Origin: Spirochaetales bacterium
GTDB lineage: Bacteria > Spirochaetota > Spirochaetia > SZUA-6 > RPPD01
Direction: 5' to 3'
DNA length: 64,000 nucleotides
Assembly (NCBI GenBank): GCA_016930675.1
Contig: JAFGGG010000043.1
Coordinates: forward strand, 37,572 to 101,571
The notes under the pieces: generated by a model
Told to the model about the DNA's origin: nothing
The model's database searches: none
What the model saw: only the letters and a program-made list of their open reading frames with translations
Position numbers and translations under genes: made by a program
Shown here: positions 37,731 through 47,308 of the stretch, piece by piece
How positions within the stretch are numbered: the first letter of the stretch is position 1
How the letters are laid out: each line of letters opens with the position of its first letter

Positions 37731-38960
37731 TTAAAAAATTATATAACTGTCTCTTTTTGTAAAACACATTCGCAGCAAAGCAATAAGCTGTTCGGGTTTA
37801 TATTCAGTGTTTTCACCTCCTTGTTCATGTTCCTGTGCGGCCGGTTTCTTTAATCTCACGATAAACACATCCGCGCCACCGTCCCCGGACCCTGTCAATA
37901 TGCTTTTCCAATCTCCATAAAGAGAACTGTTCATATTGATAAGCCGCGGCGAGGCATTGCCGGGAAAAAATTCAATCAAAACGGCGTCGTTCATGTGCCC
38001 CCGTTTATCAAAATTCACATCTACTATCACTCCCGCATGACCCGAATTCGTCCTTGCATCAGCCGCGTAATCCCAGACAATAAGGACGATATCACCCGCC
38101 TGAAGTTGATTTATGCTGTCGAGTTGAAAGAATAAATCATTTTTATCTTTGGCCAGCTGACTGGCCTTTGTGTAGAGCATATAACCGCGAACAAGCTGTG
38201 TCGCTCCCTGAGCACAATTCGGCAGTACATTGAATATGCGGTTAGTACCATCCCGCAGCAGATAGTCCAATAAAGGGTATCCCCGGTCTTTGAGTAAAAG
38301 ATACTCTTTTTTATTAATCACACGGTACGGTACTCCCGGCTGTGTTAAAATGGCGTTTTTTAAAAGCAGCCTGTTGTTCGCACAGAAATCATGGTCCATC
38401 TGTAACGGGTTCTTGATAAAGGTTTTTCTTATGGCTTTGGCCTGAGCGGCAAAATAATCCTGCTGTTTCCGATACTCATTAAACTCGAAAAGGGCTGCCG
38501 CTGTCAGCTTTTTGTCAGACAAAACATCCGCGGCCTGCCCCTTTTTATAATCTCTTAGGCCCGCGATTGCCAAGCTGGCTTTCAACTCCTCTGCCGACAG
38601 GTTCCCGCGCATAAAATCTTCTACAAAAGCCGCATCATAACAATAGAGAGTCTCAGGATCGTTTATCATGTCGATGATGATATTTTCCAGTAACTCTTTT
38701 CGGTTTTTCGGATTGCCGTGCTTTAAGCTCTCATCCGCATGGGCCGCGAGTATTAAAAAAGCGTTGTTGTCCAGTTCAATCCTCTGTTCACATAAAAACG
38801 CATCATATGTTTCTTTTTTTCTTATACCCTGAGTATGATGGTAATATGACGCATAATTGTTATTAAGCTTATGAGTTTCATCAACCTTGCACTTGGTAAA
38901 AGAAAAAAATATTATACAGAGTGCGGCTGCTATTACGACATCACTCCTTCTACGGCACAT
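37731..38960 (-). CDS. Lipoprotein with Cys/His NlpC/P60-like region
   Basis: 409 residues. GGAG sits seven bases before the ATG at 38960, which opens on a lipoprotein signal SFTKC (C24); an upstream ATG at 38993 would overlap the DUF1287 gene. Residues 24-230 are mostly helical. The C-terminal part carries VLPNCAQGATQLVRG (C249), LQAGDIVLIVWDY and NSGHAGVIVDV (H308), the order Cys, GD, His of papain-fold amidases or CHAP domains. It may cut or sense peptidoglycan. The start lies two bases after the stop of the second DUF1287 gene, so they form one operon. Confidence 0.65.
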   Translation of the reverse strand: MCRRRSDVVIAAALCIIFFSFTKCKVDETHKLNNNYASYYHHTQGIRKKETYDAFLCEQRIELDNNAFLILAAHADESLKHGNPKNRKELLENIIIDMINDPETLYCYDAAFVEDFMRGNLSAEELKASLAIAGLRDYKKGQAADVLSDKKLTAAALFEFNEYRKQQDYFAAQAKAIRKTFIKNPLQMDHDFCANNRLLLKNAILTQPGVPYRVINKKEYLLLKDRGYPLLDYLLRDGTNRIFNVLPNCAQGATQLVRGYMLYTKASQLAKDKNDLFFQLDSINQLQAGDIVLIVWDYAADARTNSGHAGVIVDVNFDKRGHMNDAVLIEFFPGNASPRLINMNSSLYGDWKSILTGSGDGGADVFIVRLKKPAAQEHEQGGENTEYKPEQLIALLRMCFTKRDSYIIF

Positions 38961-38961
38961 G

Positions 38962-39681
38962 TTAATTCTCCTTATTGTATCTGTAATGTCCAATTATGGG
39001 CCACTTAAAGAGTACGTCCTCAAGAACTTGACCTAGCCCAATATTGTGCACAATCAAATAGCAGGTCTTTTTATGATTTACACGGCGTGACACCATACCG
39101 ATGTGAGTAGTTGAAGCTGACAGCCGCCATACCACAATATCGCCCGGCTTGTAATCCGACGGATTCCGAGTAATCGGCAGTGTAATACCGCGGCGGCCGA
39201 AAAAAACCAGAAGGTTACAGACCCTGCGGTGGTCCACATTTGTATCAGGTTTACCGACACTCCACACACGCGGATAATTTCGCATGGTCTTTTTTATATC
39301 TTCATGTACCTCAACCTGCAGATCTATTCCCAGCTTGCGGTACGCACGCACAATGACGTCCGTGCAGACTCCTCGATCCGCAGGAATCTCACCACCCGGG
39401 TAGTCTATTACAAAATAAGACGGATCATATAGCACTTTATCCCGGGTAAGACCCTCAACCGCCCGGGCAAGTTTGTCAGCGAATGTGTGGCCGGATGTAT
39501 AACATAAGTATTCTGCCGCGCGTAATGGAAATCGCAACTGTACAAGATGCAGGTTTGTTTTAGAATTTTTAAAAATTTGTAATAAAAATAAACACCATAT
39601 AGTGAAAATAACGATCCAGATTAAAGCTGCTGTTTTTGCTTTTCTGCTATAAGCCCTTTGCTGTCCTAGATGTTCTCTCAA
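38962..39681 (-). CDS. DUF1287 membrane-anchored protein, copy 2
   Basis: 239 residues, a paralogue of the gene at 36101-36844: membrane helix (about 18-35), then GVCTDVIVRAYRKLGIDLQ (C106), NVDHRRV, KPGDIVVW, THIGMV (H193), IIGHYRY. The two share VEVHEDIKK and most of the domain but differ in the membrane anchor, pointing to duplication followed by divergence. First gene of the operon with the Cys/His lipoprotein. A phased GTAAA array lies upstream. Confidence 0.8.
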   Translation of the reverse strand: MREHLGQQRAYSRKAKTAALIWIVIFTIWCLFLLQIFKNSKTNLHLVQLRFPLRAAEYLCYTSGHTFADKLARAVEGLTRDKVLYDPSYFVIDYPGGEIPADRGVCTDVIVRAYRKLGIDLQVEVHEDIKKTMRNYPRVWSVGKPDTNVDHRRVCNLLVFFGRRGITLPITRNPSDYKPGDIVVWRLSASTTHIGMVSRRVNHKKTCYLIVHNIGLGQVLEDVLFKWPIIGHYRYNKEN

Positions 39682-39738
39682 TTTGTATTACCCTCGTTTG
39701 ATAATACACTTTGTTCATTCTTAATATGTCATGAGATC

Positions 39739-39780
39739 GTAAAAATATGTAAAAGATTGTAAACCAATTACGGTAATTGG
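39739..39780. promoter_or_regulatory. Phased GTAAA boxes and a 17-base palindrome
   Basis: GTAAA occurs at 39739, 39749 and 39759, exactly 10 bases apart, then CCAATTAC-G-GTAATTGG (39764-39780), a perfect dyad. The array lies 58-99 bases ahead of the DUF1287 operon start, minus strand. Boxes on one helix face suggest cooperative regulator binding. Confidence 0.45.
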
Positions 39781-39852
39781 GCACAAGTCCGATATTTTAT
39801 TTTTTCCTGGATTGCTTATCCCCTTTTCTTATTAACTCATGTTTTTTGAGGA

Positions 39853-40869
39853 CTAAATATGTGTTAAAATAATCAAAGCCAGGATTTTCAGCACATACTG
39901 CTTGGTTTCTTCGGGGATTAAATCGTTTTTGTATAAATACCAGAAGGTGCGGTCTTTAACCGGATCTTTTATCTGCTTTAAACTGTACAATATGGTATAA
40001 TCCCCCGCGTTATACGCCGCGAGCACCAGTAAAAACGAGTCTTTGCCGAAAACCGAGATTAAATCTTTAAAGTATAATGCCGCGGCCCTTGTGGACTTTT
40101 CAGGGTCCAGCCGTTCGTCCACACTCCTGTCCACCCGCAATCCGTACTGCCTGGCCGTGGCCGGCATAAGCTGCCACATTCCCCCGGCACCTGAGCGTCT
40201 GTTAAAGGCGTAAGGATCATAATGCGATTCCACCCAGGCGATATAGGAAAAGTCCAGTTGAATATTGTTTTCGGAAAAAATGCGTTCGATCACATCTTCG
40301 TATCGGGCTCGTTTTTCCAATGTTTCCGAATACGAGGGATCCTGCTTCTGAGCACTTATCGTGCTGTCCAGAGCGGATAGAATCTCCGGATCATCCGGAA
40401 AGATATTTCCGCCGTACGCGCTCTGCAGACGTGTCAAAGCCTTTCTCACATCAATCTTTCCCCAGTCCTTTATAATAAATATGTAGGCTAAAATTCCCGC
40501 GACAAGAACCAATCCGACGGCAGCAAGCATAATGGTGCGCGGTTTTCTCACAAATTCGAGAGCATTCTTCAGTGCCGCGGAATAACTGCGAAACTGAAAG
40601 GCAACTGCCTTTTGCCCAAGAGAAATGGTGTCGTTATTATGCAGCTTTGTCGGCTTATCGATTCTTTTACCGTTTATAAAAGTGCCATTGGAGGAGTTTA
40701 AATCTTCAATAAAAAAACTGTTGCCTTTTTTATTCAGCGCGCAATGCGTGCCGCTTACGTATTTTGCCGAAACAACTATAGTATTGGTTTTATTTCTACC
40801 GATGACCGTCTTGTCTTTATAAATATCTATCTGTTTACCGGAAGGCAGCGTAATCAGAATTGATTTCAT
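39853..40869 (-). CDS. FHA domain fused to a lytic transglycosylase
   Basis: 338 residues. FHA domain at 1-95: VIGRNKTNTI, SGTHC, NSSNGTFING, the phosphothreonine-binding signature, predicted cytoplasmic. One membrane helix (about 113-133). Then a goose-lysozyme/SLT domain (about 195-320): AWVESHYDP with catalytic E214, GAGGMWQLMPATARQYGL, VLAAYNAGD. The topology would let a cytoplasmic phospho-protein signal control peptidoglycan cleavage outside the inner membrane. It is monocistronic, with the AadK-like gene diverging from it. Order FHA-membrane-SLT is rare; I know of no well-studied example. Confidence 0.88.
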   Translation of the reverse strand: MKSILITLPSGKQIDIYKDKTVIGRNKTNTIVVSAKYVSGTHCALNKKGNSFFIEDLNSSNGTFINGKRIDKPTKLHNNDTISLGQKAVAFQFRSYSAALKNALEFVRKPRTIMLAAVGLVLVAGILAYIFIIKDWGKIDVRKALTRLQSAYGGNIFPDDPEILSALDSTISAQKQDPSYSETLEKRARYEDVIERIFSENNIQLDFSYIAWVESHYDPYAFNRRSGAGGMWQLMPATARQYGLRVDRSVDERLDPEKSTRAAALYFKDLISVFGKDSFLLVLAAYNAGDYTILYSLKQIKDPVKDRTFWYLYKNDLIPEETKQYVLKILALIILTHI

Positions 40870-40942
40870 AGTACAAATATATACCTAATCGTTAAAAATA
40901 CAATACACTCTCTTTTTTTAATTCGACCGCCGTATTTAAGAC

Positions 40943-40971
40943 TTGAACAGGAATGTTAATTGCTCTATGCT
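40943..40971 (+). promoter_or_regulatory. Predicted promoter close to the AadK-like start
   Basis: TTGAAC (40943-40948), 17-base spacer, TATGCT (40966-40971). The expected start of transcription (about 40978) leaves only about seven bases before the ATG at 40985 and no Shine-Dalgarno site, so the mRNA may be nearly leaderless. Confidence 0.4.
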
Positions 40972-40984
40972 GACATCTTAGTTC

Positions 40985-41848
40985 ATGGATACTTTCATAA
41001 ATAACATCACAACCTGGGCTCAAAACAGACAGGACATTAAAGCTTTGCTTCTGGTGGGTTCGAGAGCAAGAGCCCATAGACCGGCGGATATATGGTCGGA
41101 TTATGACATCATCATGATTGTCGACAAGCCTGAAGCCTATATCCAAACCAGTTCCTGGCTTGCCGGACTGGGGAATGTGGTACTTTCATTTATAGAAAAA
41201 TGCGTTATCGGCGATTCCTTTGAACACAGGGTGCTGTTTGACAATGGCCAGGACGTGGATTTTATCATAGAATCCGCACAAGCCGTGAGTTCCACTTCTC
41301 TTTCCTGGTGCAGTCCGCACGTGGTGGATGTGTATAAGCGGGGATATCAAGTCCTGTTTGACAACATAGGGATCTCTTCCGCTTTGGAAAAACTGACATC
41401 AGGCGCACCTCTTGCATGCACACCGCCCCCGCCGCAATCCTTCACCAATGTGATTAATGATTTTTTCTATCACTGTGTATGGACCATAAAAAAGCTGATG
41501 CGCGGCGAGCTCTGGACCGCCAAACACTGCCTTAACGGCTATCTCCAGAAGAACTGTCTGCTTAAGATGATCGAATGGCATGCCCGGGCTCAACAGCCAC
41601 GGAATCTCGACACCTGGTTTTCAGGACGTTTCATGGAAAAGTGGGCGGATAAAAAAATAATCGCCCGTTTACATAAGCTTGACGCCTGTTATGATGCAAG
41701 GGATATAATCCGGGCGCTTTACGAAATCATTGATCTGTTTAACGAGCTGGCAGGCAAAACAGCGGCCCTTTTGCACCATACCTATGAACATAAAAAAGCG
41801 GAGTGGATTCGTAAATGGATAAAAAAGACCGTTGCAAATTTAAATTAA
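40985..41848 (+). CDS. AadK-like nucleotidyltransferase
   Basis: 287 residues of the aminoglycoside 6-adenylyltransferase family. The nucleotidyltransferase motif is LLVGSRARAHRPADIWSDYDIIM: G25-S26, then D39-Y40-D41. The second half is helical, with FFYHCVWTIKKLMRGELWTAKHCL and MIEWHARA as in AadK, and W-F-x-G-R-F near 210. In Bacillus the family adenylates streptomycin; chromosomal relatives often have unknown substrates, so resistance is only a possibility. No mobile element flanks it. Confidence 0.82.
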   Translation: MDTFINNITTWAQNRQDIKALLLVGSRARAHRPADIWSDYDIIMIVDKPEAYIQTSSWLAGLGNVVLSFIEKCVIGDSFEHRVLFDNGQDVDFIIESAQAVSSTSLSWCSPHVVDVYKRGYQVLFDNIGISSALEKLTSGAPLACTPPPPQSFTNVINDFFYHCVWTIKKLMRGELWTAKHCLNGYLQKNCLLKMIEWHARAQQPRNLDTWFSGRFMEKWADKKIIARLHKLDACYDARDIIRALYEIIDLFNELAGKTAALLHHTYEHKKAEWIRKWIKKTVANLN

Positions 41849-41885
41849 AGGATAAGAGCGTAATATAATAAATAAGGAGGATATT

Positions 41886-42908
41886 ATGCGTAACATGCTT
41901 ATACTTATATTTTTCTTATGTGTTCCTTTGCTGTTCTCTCAGGCACCGTCTTTACGCGGCCCTGAGCAGGTGTTAAGCGCACTGGAAAAATCAGCCATAG
42001 ACTATGAACTCTCGATTTTGCAGGGCACTATTGCAGCGGACACTTCACACAAGCCCAATCCGTTCGGTTATTATCAGATTCAAAAAGGAAATGCCTTTGA
42101 AGCAAAGAAGGATGATAAAAAATACGATGACCAGGCACTCGCATATTTTGAACAGGCCGAGGCACAGCTGCTTTCCGCCAAGAATCCCGTAAAAGCCAGA
42201 GAACTTTATAATAAGGCTCTCGGCCTGGAACCTGATCTTTATACGGCGATCAGCGGTGTGGGTCAGACATACGCCGCGCAAAACAATCATACCGAAGCCA
42301 TTACCTGGTTTAAAAAGGCCATAACAAAAAACTTTATGTACGCGTATTCGCACAGACTCCTGGCCAGAAGTTATAAAAGCAAAAGTATGCTTGACCAGGC
42401 GGTAAGGGAAATATCCATTGCGCTGGTACTTGACCGCAGACACCATTCGGTTATCAAAGAGTTTAATGAGATCCGCAAAGCCGCGGGTTTAAGCGTACAG
42501 GAGTGGGCATTTACACCTCAAATCAGGATTACTCAAATAAACAAACAGAAAGTAAAGATCGAGTATCAGGATCCCTGGCTGGCATACGCGCTGGCAAAAG
42601 CCGCCTGGCGGTATGAACCCGGCTTCAAAGAAGCCGCGGGAGTGGCGGCAAACCAGGGTGTGACAATGATCGAGGAGTTCGAATGTCTGTATAATCTGGC
42701 GGTCGGACTGGCTAAAATCGATGACAACCAAAAATCACCCGCGTTAAAGGCATTGGAAGAGGCTGTCTGGAATGATATGGTATATGAATATCTGTTTTTT
42801 GAAATACTCCTTATGCAGAATCCCTTCTTCGTGTACCAGATTCCCCGGGAAGGCATAGAAAAGATTGCGGATTATATAATTAACGTCAGAGGCCGCCAGA
42901 CCCAATAA
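41886..42908 (+). CDS. Exported TPR protein
   Basis: 340 residues. Signal peptide (1-18, cut after LLFSQ). Residues 90-185 form three TPR-like units (ARELYNKALGLEPDLYTAI, HTEAITWFKKAITKNFMYAY, LDQAVREISIALVLDRRHH), then a helical C-terminus. AAGGAGG ends five bases before the ATG. It probably organises periplasmic partners. It may share a transcript with the AadK-like gene (37-base gap). Confidence 0.7.
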   Translation: MRNMLILIFFLCVPLLFSQAPSLRGPEQVLSALEKSAIDYELSILQGTIAADTSHKPNPFGYYQIQKGNAFEAKKDDKKYDDQALAYFEQAEAQLLSAKNPVKARELYNKALGLEPDLYTAISGVGQTYAAQNNHTEAITWFKKAITKNFMYAYSHRLLARSYKSKSMLDQAVREISIALVLDRRHHSVIKEFNEIRKAAGLSVQEWAFTPQIRITQINKQKVKIEYQDPWLAYALAKAAWRYEPGFKEAAGVAANQGVTMIEEFECLYNLAVGLAKIDDNQKSPALKALEEAVWNDMVYEYLFFEILLMQNPFFVYQIPREGIEKIADYIINVRGRQTQ

Positions 42909-42968
42909 TAACATTTCTACCCGCACAATCAGCGCGTCCAAAGGGAGATCGCAGAGTGCCGGGAAAGC

Positions 42969-43793
42969 TTACTTTAACCCATGATATTTTTGCGCGCATT
43001 CGGGGCAGATGCCGTGACTGAAATCAGCATCCGAGTGCTCCTGGATGTAGATTTCCACCGATTCCCAGTAGCCGTTGTCGTCACGTATTTTTTTACAGCA
43101 GGAACAGATGGGGAGAATTCCCCGCAAAGAGTGTATTTCCGTTAAGGCCTTTTTCAGCTTGGTATATATCAGACTGTTGTGGATGGCTGCCCCTATCTGC
43201 TCGCCGATCATCTCCAGGTATTCAATGAGATTTCGCGTGAAAATTCCTTTACGTTTATCATTAAGCTGGATAAGCCCCACCTTTTCCTCTTTATATTTAA
43301 TGGGTATCAAAGCCACGGACTCATACCCCGCCTTATTACAGAAGTTCCTGGTCCCTGACTGACGCTCATCCTCTGTGGTCGACGCCAGCAGTTCACTTGT
43401 GGAATTGGTCCAGAAACTTCCCTTTTCCGTGAAAAACTCCTGTCGGGGATCGGTCCGGCCCCGGATAACATTGCCGCACATGCATTCCAGCATATACCCT
43501 TTACCATCCGCAAGCGGAATACGCTTTCCGTCATTATCAAGAGCGCAGAGATGGGTTTCATGCCGGATAAAACTCTCGGGGAAACCCTGATACGTGAAGT
43601 AGGGATAATCATCCTCATCATGAAGCCTGATGCCCACCGCTTCACAGGTAATCAGTCGCCTGATATGTTTGATTATCGTAATCAGGACCGGTTTCAGATC
43701 GGTAAAATTGTTCAGCTCGGCACAGATAATCTTGGCGGTACGTTCCCGCTCAATAATCTCTTCTTTTGAAATTGTGTGCATCGAACCACTCAT
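42969..43793 (-). CDS. GAF-domain protein with C-terminal Cys-rich module
   Basis: 274 residues. GAF domain about 20-210 (AVGIRLHDEDDYPYFTYQG, VALIPIKYKEEKVGLIQLND). The tail LRGILPICSCCKKIRDDNGYW...SHGICPECAQKYHG is a zinc-ribbon-like module that often follows PAS or GAF sensors in deltaproteobacteria and spirochaetes. No kinase, cyclase or DNA-binding part is seen, so the tail may be the output, by protein contact. Stand-alone gene before the beta-glucosidase. GAF residues C/H for a metal are not obvious. Confidence 0.78.
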   Translation of the reverse strand: MSGSMHTISKEEIIERERTAKIICAELNNFTDLKPVLITIIKHIRRLITCEAVGIRLHDEDDYPYFTYQGFPESFIRHETHLCALDNDGKRIPLADGKGYMLECMCGNVIRGRTDPRQEFFTEKGSFWTNSTSELLASTTEDERQSGTRNFCNKAGYESVALIPIKYKEEKVGLIQLNDKRKGIFTRNLIEYLEMIGEQIGAAIHNSLIYTKLKKALTEIHSLRGILPICSCCKKIRDDNGYWESVEIYIQEHSDADFSHGICPECAQKYHGLK

Positions 43794-43874
43794 TTTTTAT
43801 ATCCTGTTGTTAATACTTTTAGTGTAATATGCGTTGTTATGATTATCAAATGAAATTATTCTATAATTCTATTA

Positions 43875-45242
<1,368 letters not shown>

Positions 45243-45257
45243 TCACACCTTAATAAT

Positions 45258-45635
45258 TTATTCGGATTGTATGTGTTTCAGTATCTCAATAAGTTCCTCA
45301 ATAATATACGGCTTTTCTAAAAAATAACATATCCCCGCTTTGCGGGCCGCCTGATACTCTTTCCCGCTGCAGTATCCTGAACACATCAATGCTTTTACCT
45401 TAGGATTGATTTTCTTCATCCGTATAAACACTTCATAACCCGATAGTTCGGGAAGCAGGTTGTCCAATATTACAATATCGATATCAGCGTGCCTGTCCTC
45501 GTATCTTTCAAGCGCGTCTATACCGTTAACCGCGGTTATCACTTCATACCCGAACGCCTCCAACATTTTCTTCGTGGTAGTCCGTATCACGTTCTCATCC
45601 TCACAAAACAGTATAAGCGTCTTTTTCTTATCCAA
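45258..45635 (-). CDS. Stand-alone receiver domain protein
   Basis: 125 residues, receiver only: acidic E12-D13, phosphoacceptor D58, S86 (CSG) and K108 (LEKPY). The loop reads LDNLLPELSG, where D-x-x-M-P is usual. It has no output domain, like CheY or Spo0F. It may relay phosphate from one of the hybrid kinases in this window. The gene lies directly upstream of the beta-glucosidase gene and downstream of the repeat element at 45.7 kb. Confidence 0.85.
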   Translation of the reverse strand: MDKKKTLILFCEDENVIRTTTKKMLEAFGYEVITAVNGIDALERYEDRHADIDIVILDNLLPELSGYEVFIRMKKINPKVKALMCSGYCSGKEYQAARKAGICYFLEKPYIIEELIEILKHIQSE

Positions 45636-45663
45636 GTTTCCCTGCTACCTTTTATCTGTTTGT

Positions 45664-45810
45664 TTCTACTTCCGAAAAAGCCATCCCTCGCCTTCTTATT
45701 ACAAGGTGATAAGTGATTATAAAGATGCAAAATGGGTGACGGCTTTTTCGCCCACCCTGCACTCCTATTGGGTGCTCCCCCGGCATACCACCAGCAAAGC
45801 TGACGGTATG
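45664..45810 (-). repeat. Dispersed two-hairpin repeat, copy B
   Basis: Reading the minus strand: CATACCGTCAGC-TTT-GCTGGTGGTATG, then CCGGGGGAGCACCC, hairpin GGGTGGGCGAAAAAGCCGTCACCC, an AT-rich spacer and GGATGGCTTTTTCGGAAGTAG. Same order and ends as copy A at 21.4 kb (opposite orientation), but about 30 bases longer in the spacer. Loop bases differ (AAA against TTT) while the stems keep pairing by paired changes (G-U). Confidence 0.75.
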
Positions 45811-45817
45811 TCGATTT

Positions 45818-47308
45818 TTAATTGCTCAGCTGGATAATGGTAAGCACCAGCGCCGTAACCGAAACTGCCGTGCCTATGAGAACCGCCCACTGATTGGCAT
45901 GATACAGCGCGTTATTATATTCCGCATAAATGGTATCATCGGGTTGAATAACGCGGGCTGTAGATTGAACCACATCATTGAGATCGGTAATGGTAACCGC
46001 CTCCCCCACATTCTTCTGCGGATCGGTACCGCCCGCCAAGCGCAGGTAATACTTATAACTTCTGTTAGGCATATACGGGTAATGACCCGGTTTGAAGACC
46101 GCGCCGCTTACGGTCACATAATACTGTCTGAACGGTATCACTACTCGGTCATAGGGCATGAGGGTAATATCTTTTTCTTCCGCATAATTATGAATAAGCT
46201 CCTCAATATTAACAGGAATAGGTTCTTTCTGTTCCAGGCGGATTATGTACGCGCCCTGTAAATCTGCTTCGGGAGAAAAGGAATCATAAAGCTCCTCAAG
46301 CGCGGAGGCAAGTTTTTGTCCCTCGACAAAGCGGTAGGTATACTTTTGAGAGCGGGCCTGGTCTGTCGCAGTCTTCTCCTGCTCAAGCTCAAGCGCTCCC
46401 TCAAAATACACCACGGGCAGACTGTCCTTTTTATTGGGGATATACACCTCATCCAGGTCATGCAGGACAAAATCCTTAAACAGGGAATCCGAGCTGTTCA
46501 AATAATACGCTTCGCCCGACTGCTTGTCGTCGGAAATTATGCGAATAATGCGTATTCTGCTTGAATCACTCAAACCGGTAAACCCGCCCGCATAACGGGA
46601 AATAAGCTCACCCAACCCCTCCCCTTCCAAAAGCTGATATGTTCCGGGACGAAAAACCTCGCCATATACCCTTACCTGACGCTGGACTCTTTTAATAATG
46701 ATAGTATCACCCGGCCGCACATAGGGGTCCTGCTGCTTTTCTCCGAAGTGTGAAGCGCTGAACAGATCGTATGTGCGCAGTGTCGTATCTTCCGCGACAA
46801 CATCCAGATCGCGCAAAGATGAATAAGCGGTAGTTCTACCCGCGACAACATCGGACAGCCGCGAGAGACCCCAGCAGGTAATATACTCCGCCCTCCCCAC
46901 TTCGCCTTTCAGATAAACCTGAAATATACCGGTTGCTTGTATGATAAAGCTTGGCTTGCTTCCCGGATAAGAACGCTGCACTTTTTTTTCCACATCAACA
47001 CGCAGTTCCTGATAAGTCTGACCAAGCGCGGACAGGCTGCCGAACACACTCAAATTAAGCGTGTAATCGCTTTGAACGGTTATTTCAAGCGAGTGGATGC
47101 CGCTTGCGGTCATATAACTGAGTTTATACACATCCCCCGGAGTAACGGGATAATCTTTTACCGCGCTGGCTAAAATTACCCGATCCTCGGCCGAGTTTAT
47201 CAGATCTGTCTGGCCGTTTTTTTGATCATCCGAAGAATCTGCGTTCTGGGCAAAAAGCCGGATGACAGATATTATCAGCATGACGCTCAAGGCTGTTTTT
47301 TTATACAC
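45818..47308 (-). CDS. Polysaccharide export protein (Wza/SLBB family)
   Basis: 496 residues. Signal peptide-like N-terminus (LFAQNAD), then a poly-export domain (YPVTPGDVYKLSYM), SLBB beta-grasp repeats (QVYLKGEVGRAEY, VRVYGEVFRPGTYQLLEGEG, VTVSGAVFKPGHYPYMP), and a C-terminal membrane helix (about 470-492). It is the outer-membrane exit partner of Wzz in surface polysaccharide secretion. Its start overlaps the Wzz stop by eight bases. The C-terminal helix suggests an outer-membrane anchor as in Wza. Spirochaete SLBB proteins have this layout. Confidence 0.87.
   Translation of the reverse strand: MYKKTALSVMLIISVIRLFAQNADSSDDQKNGQTDLINSAEDRVILASAVKDYPVTPGDVYKLSYMTASGIHSLEITVQSDYTLNLSVFGSLSALGQTYQELRVDVEKKVQRSYPGSKPSFIIQATGIFQVYLKGEVGRAEYITCWGLSRLSDVVAGRTTAYSSLRDLDVVAEDTTLRTYDLFSASHFGEKQQDPYVRPGDTIIIKRVQRQVRVYGEVFRPGTYQLLEGEGLGELISRYAGGFTGLSDSSRIRIIRIISDDKQSGEAYYLNSSDSLFKDFVLHDLDEVYIPNKKDSLPVVYFEGALELEQEKTATDQARSQKYTYRFVEGQKLASALEELYDSFSPEADLQGAYIIRLEQKEPIPVNIEELIHNYAEEKDITLMPYDRVVIPFRQYYVTVSGAVFKPGHYPYMPNRSYKYYLRLAGGTDPQKNVGEAVTITDLNDVVQSTARVIQPDDTIYAEYNNALYHANQWAVLIGTAVSVTALVLTIIQLSN

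Noticed and set aside
39739..39763. CRISPR-like repeat
   Set aside because: Only five-base units at 10-base steps; no array of 25-40-base repeats with spacers occurs anywhere in the window.
40985..41848. Acquired antibiotic-resistance island
   Set aside because: No integrase, transposase, resolvase or direct repeats flank the AadK-like gene; base use fits its neighbours.
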